NCBI GenBank assembly: GCA_934678955.1
Contig: CAKUSI010000047.1
Location: forward strand, 1 to 16,747
DNA from: an uncultured Austwickia sp.
Lineage (GTDB): Bacteria; Actinomycetota; Actinomycetes; Actinomycetales; Dermatophilaceae
DNA: 16,747 nucleotides
Reading direction: 5' to 3'
Positions 6,868-14,045 of the stretch are shown here, piece after piece. A model generated the notes under the pieces. It saw only the letters and a program-made list of their open reading frames with translations, searched no databases and was not told the origin of the DNA. The stretch's first letter is position 1; every line of letters starts with the position of its first letter. The position numbers and the translations under genes were made by a program.

Positions 6868-6873
6868 AGCCTA
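6868..6873 (-). promoter_or_regulatory. Candidate -10 element of a leaderless tmk-holB transcript
   Basis: On the minus strand TAGGCT fits TAnnnT and is separated by exactly six bases (CCAGGT) from the GTG start, so transcription would begin at or next to the first base of the start codon. Leaderless mRNAs of this form are common in actinobacteria. No clear -35 is visible. The remaining DNA between tmk and the small gene at 7042 shows nothing else I can support. Confidence 0.45.
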
Positions 6874-7041
6874 GGCCAGCGGGCCGACATCGCCGACGCG
6901 GACCGGTCGAGCGCGGCCGAGCAGACGGGCACGCCACGGCGGGCCTGCGCTGCGAGGGTAGTGCGAGGTGTGGCCCGAATGACGGTAGGCGTGATGGGAA
7001 GCCAGCGAGCAGGTGCGCGGAGGTGAACCGGGAGCGGCGGC

Positions 7042-7233
7042 TCAGGCGTACGTGTTCACGTTGCGGCCGAGGCTTCCCTCGGTCGCGAGCGGCAGGGCCA
7101 AGGAGTCCAGCAGCTTGGTCGCCGCCGCCTCCTGCGTGTTCATCGCCTTCTTGAGCAGGGAGATCTGGGCGTCGCCGACGGCCTGCTCGGTGCGGGTGTT
7201 GAGCAGCGTCTGGGCGATCAGGGCGACATCCAT
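7042..7233 (-). CDS. YjfB-like small protein (putative motility protein family)
   Basis: This 63-residue protein begins MDVALIAQTLLN and continues with AQISLLKKAMNTQEAAATKLLDSL. The pattern resembles the YjfB family (Bacillus subtilis YjfB, PF14070), small helical proteins labelled putative motility proteins by association only. Here no flagellar genes are visible, so a motility role is unlikely to be read from context and the function is unknown. There is no signal peptide and no membrane segment; it appears to be two short amphipathic helices and a polar tail ending NVNTYA. The ATG at 7231-7233 has AAGGAG about 11 bases upstream, a slightly long spacing. The frame is open further upstream, but the family start and the ribosome binding site favour this ATG. 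It lies between topA (ends 7402) and tmk on the same strand. Confidence 0.7.
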   Translation of the reverse strand: MDVALIAQTLLNTRTEQAVGDAQISLLKKAMNTQEAAATKLLDSLALPLATEGSLGRNVNTYA

Positions 7234-7401
7234 GTCGGGGATCTCTCCTTCGCGGGGTCGGTCGCGCGTGGGTCCGGGACTCACGTATGGGCTCGGGCTC
7301 GCCGGGGCTGCCTGGATGGCCTCTCCGGTCCGCCGTCCCCATCGACCCGGCCGACCCGCTTCTGAGCCGTCGGGCAGCCTCGATCCCGGCATCCCTGCAC
7401 G

Positions 7402-10329
7402 TCAAGCGATTCCGTCGGCCGTCCCGGGCTCCTCACTCGCGGCGGCCTTCTTCGCCGCCGCCGTCGACGCCGTGGCCTTCTTGGCGGTGGCCTTCTTGGC
7501 CGTGGCCTTCTTCGCGGTGGTCTTCTTCGCGGTCGCCTTCTTGGCCGTCGTCTTCTTCGCGGCCCGCTTGCGGGTCGTCGGACCCTTCGCGCGCTTCTCC
7601 GCGAGCAGCTCGTACGCGCGCTCGGCCGTGATCGTCTCGACGTCGTCGTCGCGGCGCAGGGTCGCGTTGGTGGTCCCGTCGGTCACGTACGGCCCGAACC
7701 GACCGTCCTTGACCACCACCGGCTTGCCGCTCTCCGGGTCGGCCCCGAACTCCGCGAGCGGGGGCTTGGCGGCCGCCCGGCCCCGCGTCTTCGGTTGCGC
7801 GTAGATCTCCAGCGCCTGGTCCAGCGTGATGTCGAAGAGCTGTTCCTCGCCGGCCAGCGAGCGCGAGTCGGTCCCCTTCTTCAGGTACGGCCCGTACCGG
7901 CCGTTCTGCGCCGTGATCTCGGTCCCCTCGGCGTCCACCCCGACCACCCGGGGCAGGCTGAGCAGCCGCAGCGCGGTGGGCAGGTCCACGGTCGAGAGCG
8001 ACATCGACTGGAAGAGCGATGCCGTCTTGGGCTTGATCTTGGCCCGCCCCGTCTTGGCCGCCTCCTCGGCCGAGAGCACCTCGGTCACGTACGGCCCGTA
8101 CCGGCCCGCCTTCGCGACGATCTCGCGGCCGCTCTCCGGGTGCACCCCGAGCACCCGCCCGTCGTCCGAGGCGGTCTCCAGCAGCTCCCGCGCCTTCGCC
8201 GGGGTCATCTCGTCGGGCGCGATGTCGTCCGGCACGCTCGCGCGCCGCGGTTTGGGCGCGGAATCCTCCTGCGCCGCGGAGGTACCCGCCGCTGGCGAGG
8301 AGCCATCGGAGGGCCCGCCCGACGCGCTGGCCGCGCCCGGCCCGTCGACGGTCACGGCCGGCTGCTCGGGCACTTCTTCCACGTACGGCCCGTACCGCCC
8401 GACCCGCACGACCATCCCCTCGCCGAGGGGAATCGTCGAGATCTCGCGTGCGTCGATCTCGCCCAGGTCGTCGACCAGCTCGCGCAGGCCCTCGGCGCTC
8501 GCCGCCTCGTCCCCGAAGTAGAACCGCGTCAACCACTCCACCCGCCCGCGGTCCCCGCGTGCGATCTCGTCGAGGTCCTCCTCCAGGCGGGCCGTGAACT
8601 GGTAGTCCACCAGCCGCGGGAAGTGCTCCTCCAGCAGACGGGTCACCGCGAAGGCCAGCCACGTCGGCACCAGCGCGGTGCCGCGGCGGTGCACGTAGCC
8701 GCGGTCGGTGATCGTGCGCAGCGTGGGAGCGTAGGTCGACGGCCGCCCGATCCCCATCTCCTCCATCGCCTTCACGAGCGATGCCTCGGTGTACCGGGCG
8801 GGCGGACTCGTCTCGTGCCCGTCCGCCTCGGCGGAGTCCACGTCGAGCGCGGTGCCGACCGCGAGCGTCGGCAGGCGCCGCTCCTCCTCGCGGCCCGCGA
8901 TGGCCGCCCGGGCGGCGGCGCGCGCGTCGGGGTCCTCGTCGCGGCCCTCCTCGTACGCGGCGAGGAACCCGCGGAACGTGATCACGGTGCCCGACGCGGT
9001 CAGCTCGGCGGTCTCGAAGCCGCCCGCCCCCGCCAGCGGCGCGGTGACCTTGACGGTGGCGGTCGAGCCGCGGGCGTCGGCACTCTGGGAGGCGACCGTC
9101 CGCTTCCAGATCAGCTCGTAGAGCGCGAAGTCCTCCCCGCGCAGCTCCCCCGCCACCTGGGCCGGAGTGCGGAAGCGGTCCCCGGCGGGACGGATCGCCT
9201 CGTGCGCCTCCTGGGCGTTCTTCACCTTCTTCTCGTAGCGACGCGGCTTTTCGGGCACGTACTCCGCGCCATACATGTCCCGCGCCTGCGTGCGTGCCGC
9301 CGTGAGCGCCGACTCGGACAGCGTGGTGGAGTCGGTCCGCATGTACGTGATGTAGCCGCCCTCGTAGAGCCGCTGGGCCACCCGCATCGCCGAGGAGGCG
9401 TTGAGCCGCAGCTTGCGCGCCGCCTCCTGCTGCAGGGTCGAGGTCGTGAACGGCGCCGAGGGGCGGCGCGTGTACGGCCTGTCGGCGACGTCGCTGACGA
9501 GCACCTCGCGTCCGGCTCCGCCCGCGCTCGAAAGCGATTCCGCGACCGCCCGGGCACCGGCCTCGTCGAGGCGCACCGCGCGGCCGCTCAGCGCACCGTC
9601 CGCGCCGAAGTCCCGGCCGGTGGCGACCTTCGTGCCGTCCAGCCCGGTGAGGCGCGCGGAGAACGCCTGCGCCGGCGTCCCCACCGGGGCCAGGACGGCG
9701 GTGACGTCCCAGTACGAGGCGCGGACGAACGCCATACGCTCGCGCTCGCGCTCGACCACCAACCGGGTCACGACCGACTGCACGCGACCGGCGGACAGAC
9801 CCTGGCGGACCTTGCGCCACAGGACGGGGCTGACCTCGTAGCCGTAGAGACGGTCGAGGATGCGTCGCGTCTCCTGGGCGTCGACGAGATCGGTGTCGAG
9901 CTCCCGCGTCTGCTGGACCGCCCGCTGGATGGCCTCCTTGGTGATCTCGTGGAACACCATCCGCTTGACGGGGACCTTCGGCTTGAGCACCTGCAGCAGA
10001 TGCCAGGCGATGGCCTCGCCCTCGCGGTCCTCATCGGTGGCGAGGTAGAGCTCGTCGGCCTCCTTGAGTGCCCGCTTCAGCTCGGTGACCTTGCGCTTCT
10101 TGTCGGCGTCCACCACGTAGTAGGGCTCGAACCCCGACTCCACGTTGACCGCGAACCGCCCGAACGGACCCTTCTTCATGTCGGCGGGCAGCTCCGAGGG
10201 GTTCGGCAGGTCCCGGATGTGGCCCGAGCTGGCCTCCACGTCGTACCCGCTGCCGAGGTACCCGGCGATCGTGTTCGCCTTGCTGGGCGACTCCACGATG
10301 ACGAGCTTGCGTCCTGCATCACTTGCCAC
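7402..10329 (-). CDS. topA: DNA topoisomerase I (type IA)
   Basis: The 975-residue protein relaxes negatively supercoiled DNA. The Toprim domain starts KLVIVESPSKA with Glu13 and has the acidic cluster ATDEDREGE (97-105) for metal binding. The catalytic tyrosine is Tyr329 in YITYMRTDST. At the C-terminus there are no zinc fingers. Instead four copies of a repeat with GRYGPYV/GRFGPYV are visible, as in actinobacterial enzymes, followed by a basic tail of KKATA/KKTTA pentapeptides that binds DNA and is linked to processivity in this phylum. A final acidic stretch follows. The GTG start at 10327-10329 follows AAGGAG and AGGA in the leader. A hairpin lies just upstream of that site (10350-10384). 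The family size is normal and there is no sign of damage. Confidence 0.97.
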   Translation of the reverse strand: MASDAGRKLVIVESPSKANTIAGYLGSGYDVEASSGHIRDLPNPSELPADMKKGPFGRFAVNVESGFEPYYVVDADKKRKVTELKRALKEADELYLATDEDREGEAIAWHLLQVLKPKVPVKRMVFHEITKEAIQRAVQQTRELDTDLVDAQETRRILDRLYGYEVSPVLWRKVRQGLSAGRVQSVVTRLVVERERERMAFVRASYWDVTAVLAPVGTPAQAFSARLTGLDGTKVATGRDFGADGALSGRAVRLDEAGARAVAESLSSAGGAGREVLVSDVADRPYTRRPSAPFTTSTLQQEAARKLRLNASSAMRVAQRLYEGGYITYMRTDSTTLSESALTAARTQARDMYGAEYVPEKPRRYEKKVKNAQEAHEAIRPAGDRFRTPAQVAGELRGEDFALYELIWKRTVASQSADARGSTATVKVTAPLAGAGGFETAELTASGTVITFRGFLAAYEEGRDEDPDARAAARAAIAGREEERRLPTLAVGTALDVDSAEADGHETSPPARYTEASLVKAMEEMGIGRPSTYAPTLRTITDRGYVHRRGTALVPTWLAFAVTRLLEEHFPRLVDYQFTARLEEDLDEIARGDRGRVEWLTRFYFGDEAASAEGLRELVDDLGEIDAREISTIPLGEGMVVRVGRYGPYVEEVPEQPAVTVDGPGAASASGGPSDGSSPAAGTSAAQEDSAPKPRRASVPDDIAPDEMTPAKARELLETASDDGRVLGVHPESGREIVAKAGRYGPYVTEVLSAEEAAKTGRAKIKPKTASLFQSMSLSTVDLPTALRLLSLPRVVGVDAEGTEITAQNGRYGPYLKKGTDSRSLAGEEQLFDITLDQALEIYAQPKTRGRAAAKPPLAEFGADPESGKPVVVKDGRFGPYVTDGTTNATLRRDDDVETITAERAYELLAEKRAKGPTTRKRAAKKTTAKKATAKKTTAKKATAKKATAKKATASTAAAKKAAASEEPGTADGIA
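7472..7561 (-). repeat. Six 15-base tandem repeats coding the topA lysine-rich tail
   Basis: Six consecutive imperfect 15-base units of the type GTGGCCTTCTTGGCG on the plus strand encode KKATA/KKTTA pentapeptides on the minus strand. Copy number in such tails varies between strains, probably by slippage. The coding frame is kept. Confidence 0.85.
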
Positions 10330-10349
10330 TGCGTTTTCCTACTCCTTGG

Positions 10350-10384
10350 CCACGTGCAGCGGATTCGTCGCTGCATCGACGTGG
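10350..10384 (-). promoter_or_regulatory. Hairpin in the topA 5' leader
   Basis: On the minus-strand RNA, CCACG (10384-10380) pairs with CGUGG (10354-10350), and UGCAGCG (10375-10369) pairs with CGCUGCA (10361-10355). The loop has seven bases and a four-base bulge (UCGA) lies on one side only. The 3' foot of the stem is two bases from AAGGAG, the topA ribosome binding site. It could modulate translation initiation. The pairing is seen directly, the function is inferred. Confidence 0.45.
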
Positions 10385-10466
10385 TTAGCCTCGTCCGTGA
10401 TGGGCCGACGTCGCGGCGGAGGTCCTGCGCGGGCGGTGCGTTCCGCCCTGGTCGTGCCCGCAGGAC

Positions 10467-10472
10467 ACCATA
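10467..10472 (-). promoter_or_regulatory. Weak candidate -10 element of topA
   Basis: On the minus strand TATGGT fits TAnnnT and is the best -10 candidate in the 290-base gap upstream of topA. It would give a leader of about 130 bases that includes the hairpin at 10350-10384. The -35 (TTACGG, 18 bases upstream) is poor. Apart from this, that hairpin and the terminator at 10530-10560, the gap from 10330 to 10619 shows no gene. Confidence 0.22.
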
Positions 10473-10529
10473 CGCATCGGTTCCGGCACACCGTAACGCC
10501 TGGCGAGCGCTCCCGTGCCCGATCAGCGG

Positions 10530-10560
10530 TGCCCGCGGGCCACTGCCCGACCCGCGGGCA
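10530..10560 (-). terminator. Hairpin terminator downstream of the methyltransferase gene
   Basis: TGCCCGCGGG (10530-10539) and CCCGCGGGCA (10551-10560) are perfect 10-base complements around an 11-base loop, about 60 bases past the methyltransferase stop. There is no T-tract, as is usual in high-GC actinomycetes. It separates the regulatory block from topA. Confidence 0.5.
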
Positions 10561-10619
10561 GGGGAGCGAGCCCTCACCGTCAGTACGCGGCGTGCGCGAC
10601 GTCCGACCCGGCGACCGCT

Positions 10620-12197
10620 TCAGCGGGCCTCGCCACCCCGCTGGGGCATCAGGAACCCGTCCGCGATCAGGTGCTCGATCTCGGGCAGCGCCCCCTCGAT
10701 GACCTCCGCCGAATCCCGGCCCAGGACTGCGGCGATGGCGTGCAGCGCGGCCCCCGCGGTCAGGTCCCCGTCGCAGACCGACGCGAAGGCGGCCAGGACC
10801 TGGTCGACGCGCCGGAGCAGGCGCAGGCCGCCCCCTTGCGTGAGCTGGATGACCGAGGGATCGGCGTGTCCCGGAAGCGCATACGTGTGAATGCTCACAT
10901 CGTCGGCGAAGACCCACCGGCGCTCGAGAATCCCCTCCCGCCCCAGCGCCGCGAGCTCCCGGCAGGCCCGCAGCGCCGCGAGGATCGCCGGGCCGACGGG
11001 GCCTGCGACAGCGCCCGGGTGGTCGACGAAATCCACACGCGGCGCCCGCGCCTGGCCCGCTGGGCCGGTGGCGTTGTCGGGCCGGGACAGCGTCACGACG
11101 CCGAATCCGATGGCCTCCACGTCCCGAGCGGCGAAGTCGTCGAGCCAGGCGGCATACAACCGCTCGTAGGCGGACGTTCCCGGACGGTGCCCTCCGTCGC
11201 GGGTCCACGTCTCGGCGTACTGGCAGGGGTCGCTCACCTCGCGCTGCACGACCAGGGCGTCGAGCCCGCTGCCCTCGAGCCACCGGTCCAGCACCTCCCG
11301 CCAGTCCTCTCCTCGGCGCACCTCCCAGTTGCCGAGGAGCTGGGCCATCCCGTCGGGCGCCAGGTGGTCAGCCGCGCCGCGGACCAGGCGCTCCACCACC
11401 GCGTCGCCGCGCGCGCCGCCGTCGCGATAGGTGAAGCGGGGCACGTCGTCGCGGCGCGGGGTGATCACGAACGGCGGGTTGCTCACGATGAGGTCGAACC
11501 GTTCCCCGTCGACCGGCTCCCACAGGTCCCCCGCCCGCAGCTCCCAGTCCACCCCGGCGAGCGCCGCGTTGAACGCGGCGAACGCGAGCGCCCGCGTCGA
11601 GGTGTCGGTGGCGACGATGCGCTCGCAATACCGCCCCAGGTGCAGCGACTGCACCCCGCAGCCCGTCCCGAGGTCCAGCGCTCGGCGCGCTGGAGGGCGA
11701 GGCGTCCAGGACGCCAGCGTGGCCGAGGCGCCGCCGACTCCCAGGACGTGGTCGGGGTGCAACGGGCCGCCGGTCGCCAGCTCGCCGAGGTCGGAGGCCA
11801 CCCACCAGGTGTTCGCCTCATCCCCGTACGGACGCAGGTCGCAGCTCGCGGTCACCAGCGACGCGGCTCGCCCCGCCGGGGACCGCACGAGCCCCAGGCG
11901 TCGCAGGCCCGCCACCCCGGTCCGCGGAAACGCGTCCTCCACCGCGCGCGACGCGACGGGCTCACCGAGGGTGAACAGGGCGATGGCCGTCGCGGTCGGC
12001 CCGGGCTCCTGCGCGATGCGGCGCCGCGCGGGCAGCGTCTCCTCCCGGTGCAGCGCCGCCGCGGCCCACGTGCCGAGAAAGTCCGTGACCCCGTCGAGCG
12101 TGTATGCCGCCGCGGCCAAATCCTCGCGCAGGGTGTCCAGTTCGTGGGGTGCGGCGGTCGGCGGAGGGGGGAGGCCGAGGTCTTCTGAACGCGTCAC
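10620..12197 (-). CDS. Class I SAM-dependent methyltransferase with NPPF motif
   Basis: The 525-residue protein has an N-terminal helical region of about 160 residues without a recognised motif, which may be a substrate-recognition domain. A Rossmann-type methyltransferase core follows, with SAM motif LDLGTGCG (174-181), an acidic motif ATDTS (196-200), and SNPPF (239-243). The NPPF/Y motif is found in enzymes that methylate amide or exocyclic amino nitrogens, such as PrmC-type glutamine and RsmC/RlmG-type guanine methyltransferases; the substrate here cannot be told. About 200 more residues follow the core. The GTG start at 12195-12197 overlaps the GAF-ANTAR stop as GTGA, so I reject the longer open frame through that gene. 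Single methyltransferases of this type near topA are, from memory, conserved in actinomycetes, which suggests a housekeeping role. Confidence 0.85.
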   Translation of the reverse strand: MTRSEDLGLPPPPTAAPHELDTLREDLAAAAYTLDGVTDFLGTWAAAALHREETLPARRRIAQEPGPTATAIALFTLGEPVASRAVEDAFPRTGVAGLRRLGLVRSPAGRAASLVTASCDLRPYGDEANTWWVASDLGELATGGPLHPDHVLGVGGASATLASWTPRPPARRALDLGTGCGVQSLHLGRYCERIVATDTSTRALAFAAFNAALAGVDWELRAGDLWEPVDGERFDLIVSNPPFVITPRRDDVPRFTYRDGGARGDAVVERLVRGAADHLAPDGMAQLLGNWEVRRGEDWREVLDRWLEGSGLDALVVQREVSDPCQYAETWTRDGGHRPGTSAYERLYAAWLDDFAARDVEAIGFGVVTLSRPDNATGPAGQARAPRVDFVDHPGAVAGPVGPAILAALRACRELAALGREGILERRWVFADDVSIHTYALPGHADPSVIQLTQGGGLRLLRRVDQVLAAFASVCDGDLTAGAALHAIAAVLGRDSAEVIEGALPEIEHLIADGFLMPQRGGEAR

Positions 12198-12865
12198 GGG
12201 AGCTGGCGCGACTCCACCACGTGGGCGGCGACCGCGCGAAGCTTCATGTTGCGGTCCTGGGAGTAACGGCGAAGCACGGCGAAGGCCTGGTCGGTGCTGA
12301 GGTCGAAGCGTTCCATCAGGATCCCCTGGGCGAGCCCGATCAGGTGCCGGCCGTCCATGGCGGCGCGCAGGCCGCTCTCGGTCTGCGCCGCCGCGAGCGC
12401 GACGGACGCGTGCCCGGCGAAGATGGAGGCCACCGCGGCGTCGTCGGCGTCGAAGCGATCCGGCTGCGAGGCATAGATGTTGAGCGAACCGATCGTGCTG
12501 GCCTCGGTGAAGAGACGCACCGACAAGACGCTGCGGACCCCGAGCGGCAGGACGGCACGACACCACGTGGGCCAGCGGGTCTCGGTCTCCGTGTCCGCGA
12601 TGATGAACGACGTGTGGTCGCCGATGGCTTCGAGGCAGGGGCCCTCGCCGCAGGTGATCTGAAGATCGTCGACCTCCCGCACCCGCTCGTCGGTGACGGC
12701 TGCCGTCTCCACACGGTTGTTCCGATGCACAAGCATCACGCCGCACATGTCCGAGCCGACCGTCTCACACGCCAACTCAGCGATGCCCTGAAGCGTCTGC
12801 TCGACGTCCTCCTGGGCGTGCAGGGATCTCGCGATGTCGGCGAAGTCCGACGCGCTCTTTGACAC
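12194..12865 (-). CDS. GAF-ANTAR transcription antitermination regulator
   Basis: The 223-residue cytosolic protein has a GAF sensor domain at about residues 15-160, with the typical actinobacterial segments CGVMLVHRNNRVETAAVTD, QITCGEGPCLEAI and GSLNIYA. A C-terminal ANTAR RNA-binding domain occupies about 165-220, with the helical signature GLAQGILMERFDLSTDQAFAVLRR. ANTAR proteins bind paired hairpins in nascent RNA and prevent termination. The GAF ligand is unknown; in actinomycetes such proteins often respond to small molecules or redox. The start is GTG at 12863-12865; GAGGAG is present but only two to four bases away, so initiation may be inefficient. No other in-frame start is seen upstream. 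It overlaps the methyltransferase gene by GTGA. The 96-base leader holds two hairpins (12890-12907, 12937-12954). Confidence 0.9.
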   Translation of the reverse strand: MSKSASDFADIARSLHAQEDVEQTLQGIAELACETVGSDMCGVMLVHRNNRVETAAVTDERVREVDDLQITCGEGPCLEAIGDHTSFIIADTETETRWPTWCRAVLPLGVRSVLSVRLFTEASTIGSLNIYASQPDRFDADDAAVASIFAGHASVALAAAQTESGLRAAMDGRHLIGLAQGILMERFDLSTDQAFAVLRRYSQDRNMKLRAVAAHVVESRQLP

Positions 12866-12889
12866 TGCTCCTCGATTCTCGGCGCTTCT

Positions 12890-12907
12890 GGTGGTCGACG
12901 GACCACT
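12890..12907 (-). promoter_or_regulatory. Hairpin in the GAF-ANTAR leader
   Basis: GTGGTC (12891-12896) and GACCAC (12901-12906) form a perfect six-base stem with a four-base loop, extended by one possible G-U pair. It sits about 25 bases upstream of the start codon. It could be part of an RNA regulatory element, but the loop does not match the A1/G4 hexaloop of known ANTAR targets. Confidence 0.3.
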
Positions 12908-12936
12908 TAACCACGCTAGTTGGACAAAGCAGACAT

Positions 12937-12954
12937 CGCCCGTTTGGCCGGGCG
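12937..12954 (-). terminator. Hairpin after the sigma factor gene
   Basis: CGCCCG (12937-12942) and CGGGCG (12949-12954) form a perfect six-base stem with a six-base loop, GCCAAA in the minus-strand RNA. It begins seven bases past the sigma factor stop. The downstream RNA (AUGUCUGCUUU) is moderately U-rich, so this may be a weak terminator or an attenuator ahead of the GAF-ANTAR gene. Confidence 0.45.
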
Positions 12955-12961
12955 CGGCGGG

Positions 12962-13801
12962 TCACGTCGTCGTGAGCGGCTCGATCTGCATGCTGGAGCG
13001 CAGTTCGGCCAGTATGCGCGTGAGAAGCCGGGACACCTGCATCTGGCTGACGCCGATCTCCTCGCCGATGCGCTCCTGGGTCCATCCCCGCACGAAACGT
13101 AGCAACAGGATCCGGCGGTCGCGGTCGCTGAGCCGCTGCAAGGCGGGGCGCAGGGTTTCCATGTTCTCGATGTGGTCGTAGTAGTCCGTCTTGTCAACGA
13201 GGAGGTCCGCCAGCACGGTCGCTCCCGGCCGCCCCGGGGAGTCCAGCGACAGCGCCGCGTAGCAGCCGTCGGTCATCTCGGCCTCGGCCAGCTCGCCGGC
13301 GGCCACCCCGAGTTCCGCGGCCACCTCGCCCGTCGTCACGGGCCGGCCGCGGACCTGCTGCAGATCCGCCCGGGCGGCCGCCACCTGGCTGCGCAACTCC
13401 TGGAGCCGTCGGGGCGGGCGCACCACCCAGCCGAAGTCCCGGAAGTGCCGCTTGATCTCCCCAGAGATCGTGGGGACCGCATAGGCGAGGAAGCCGGCGC
13501 CCTCCCCGGGCTTGTAGCCCTGCGCCGCTTTCACCAGCCCGAGGTAGGCGACCTGGACGAGGTCGTCCGATTCGATCCCACGCGACCGGTAGCGTCCCGC
13601 GATCGATTCGGCCACGGGCCCGTTGAGCAGGACCACCTGATCCAGGTACTGCTGGCGGGACGAATGGTCCTCACAGGCGGCGGCCAGCGCGAGCAGCTCC
13701 TGGCTGCACTCGTCGCGCGTGGCCGCGTCGAGTTCTCCAATGTGCCGGCCGTGAAGACGGCCCGGCAGGTCGTGCGCTGCGCTGAACAGGTTTCGGGGCA
13801 T
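12962..13801 (-). CDS. RNA polymerase sigma factor, SigB/SigF family
   Basis: The 279-residue group 3 sigma factor lacks region 1.1. Region 2 reads SDDLVQVAYLGLVKAAQGY (78-96) and TISGEIKRHFRDFGWVVRPP (111-130), the hallmark of the SigB/SigF/SigG family. Region 3 follows at about 133-200 and region 4, the -35 binding helix-turn-helix, at about 218-270 with LSDRDRRILLLRF and TQERIGEEIGVSQMQVSRLL. Such factors direct stress or sporulation genes and are usually held by an anti-sigma kinase. ATG 13799-13801 is chosen over the GTG six bases upstream because GGGAG (13807-13811) lies five bases before it. The BldG-like gene is 244 bases upstream on the same strand. A weak hairpin follows the stop. 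No anti-sigma gene is visible in the window. Confidence 0.92.
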   Translation of the reverse strand: MPRNLFSAAHDLPGRLHGRHIGELDAATRDECSQELLALAAACEDHSSRQQYLDQVVLLNGPVAESIAGRYRSRGIESDDLVQVAYLGLVKAAQGYKPGEGAGFLAYAVPTISGEIKRHFRDFGWVVRPPRRLQELRSQVAAARADLQQVRGRPVTTGEVAAELGVAAGELAEAEMTDGCYAALSLDSPGRPGATVLADLLVDKTDYYDHIENMETLRPALQRLSDRDRRILLLRFVRGWTQERIGEEIGVSQMQVSRLLTRILAELRSSMQIEPLTTT

Positions 13802-13873
13802 CGACACTCCCTTGACCTTGCCTATAACAGGGTGGCGCGTGTCTGGACCACACCATGACGCTAGGCGCAACTC

Positions 13874-13899
13874 GCGACATATCGCAATAATCCTTAAGG
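13874..13899. promoter_or_regulatory. AT-rich island with two short palindromes upstream of the sigma gene
   Basis: GCGA-CATA-TCGC (13874-13885) and CCTTAAGG (13892-13899) lie in an AT-rich patch about 75-100 bases before the sigma factor start. This is the likeliest place for its promoter or operator, but no -35/-10 pair is convincing. Confidence 0.22.
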
Positions 13900-13970
13900 G
13901 TGTCCCCGTTCAAGAGCGCGGCGCCTCCGCGAGTCAACTGAACGATCGTCCGTTTCGGCGGTGAAGGGCG

Positions 13971-14007
13971 CGGCCAGGGCGGACGCGCCTGAGGACACAC
14001 CTGGCCG
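13971..14007 (-). terminator. Weak hairpin after the BldG-like gene
   Basis: CGGCCAGG (13971-13978) and CCTGGCCG (14000-14007) form an eight-base stem with a 21-base loop that can itself fold. It lies about 40 bases past the stop of the STAS gene. A long loop and no T-tract make it a weak terminator candidate. Confidence 0.3.
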
Positions 14008-14045
14008 GGCGCGCGAGTCGCGTTGTCCCGCCGGGTAATCGGCGT

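Noticed and set aside
7472..7561. Short regular repeats that might suggest a CRISPR array
   Set aside because: The units are contiguous 15-base coding repeats without spacers, and they encode the basic tail of topoisomerase I.
7795..10890. A 1031-codon open frame on the plus strand opposite topA
   Set aside because: It is a shadow of a long high-GC gene. The Arg/Pro/His-rich product has no domain pattern, while the opposite strand encodes a perfect topoisomerase I.
10620..12746. A 708-codon version of the methyltransferase
   Set aside because: The extra N-terminal part runs through the GAF-ANTAR gene in another frame. The GTG at 12197 gives the usual GTGA overlap.
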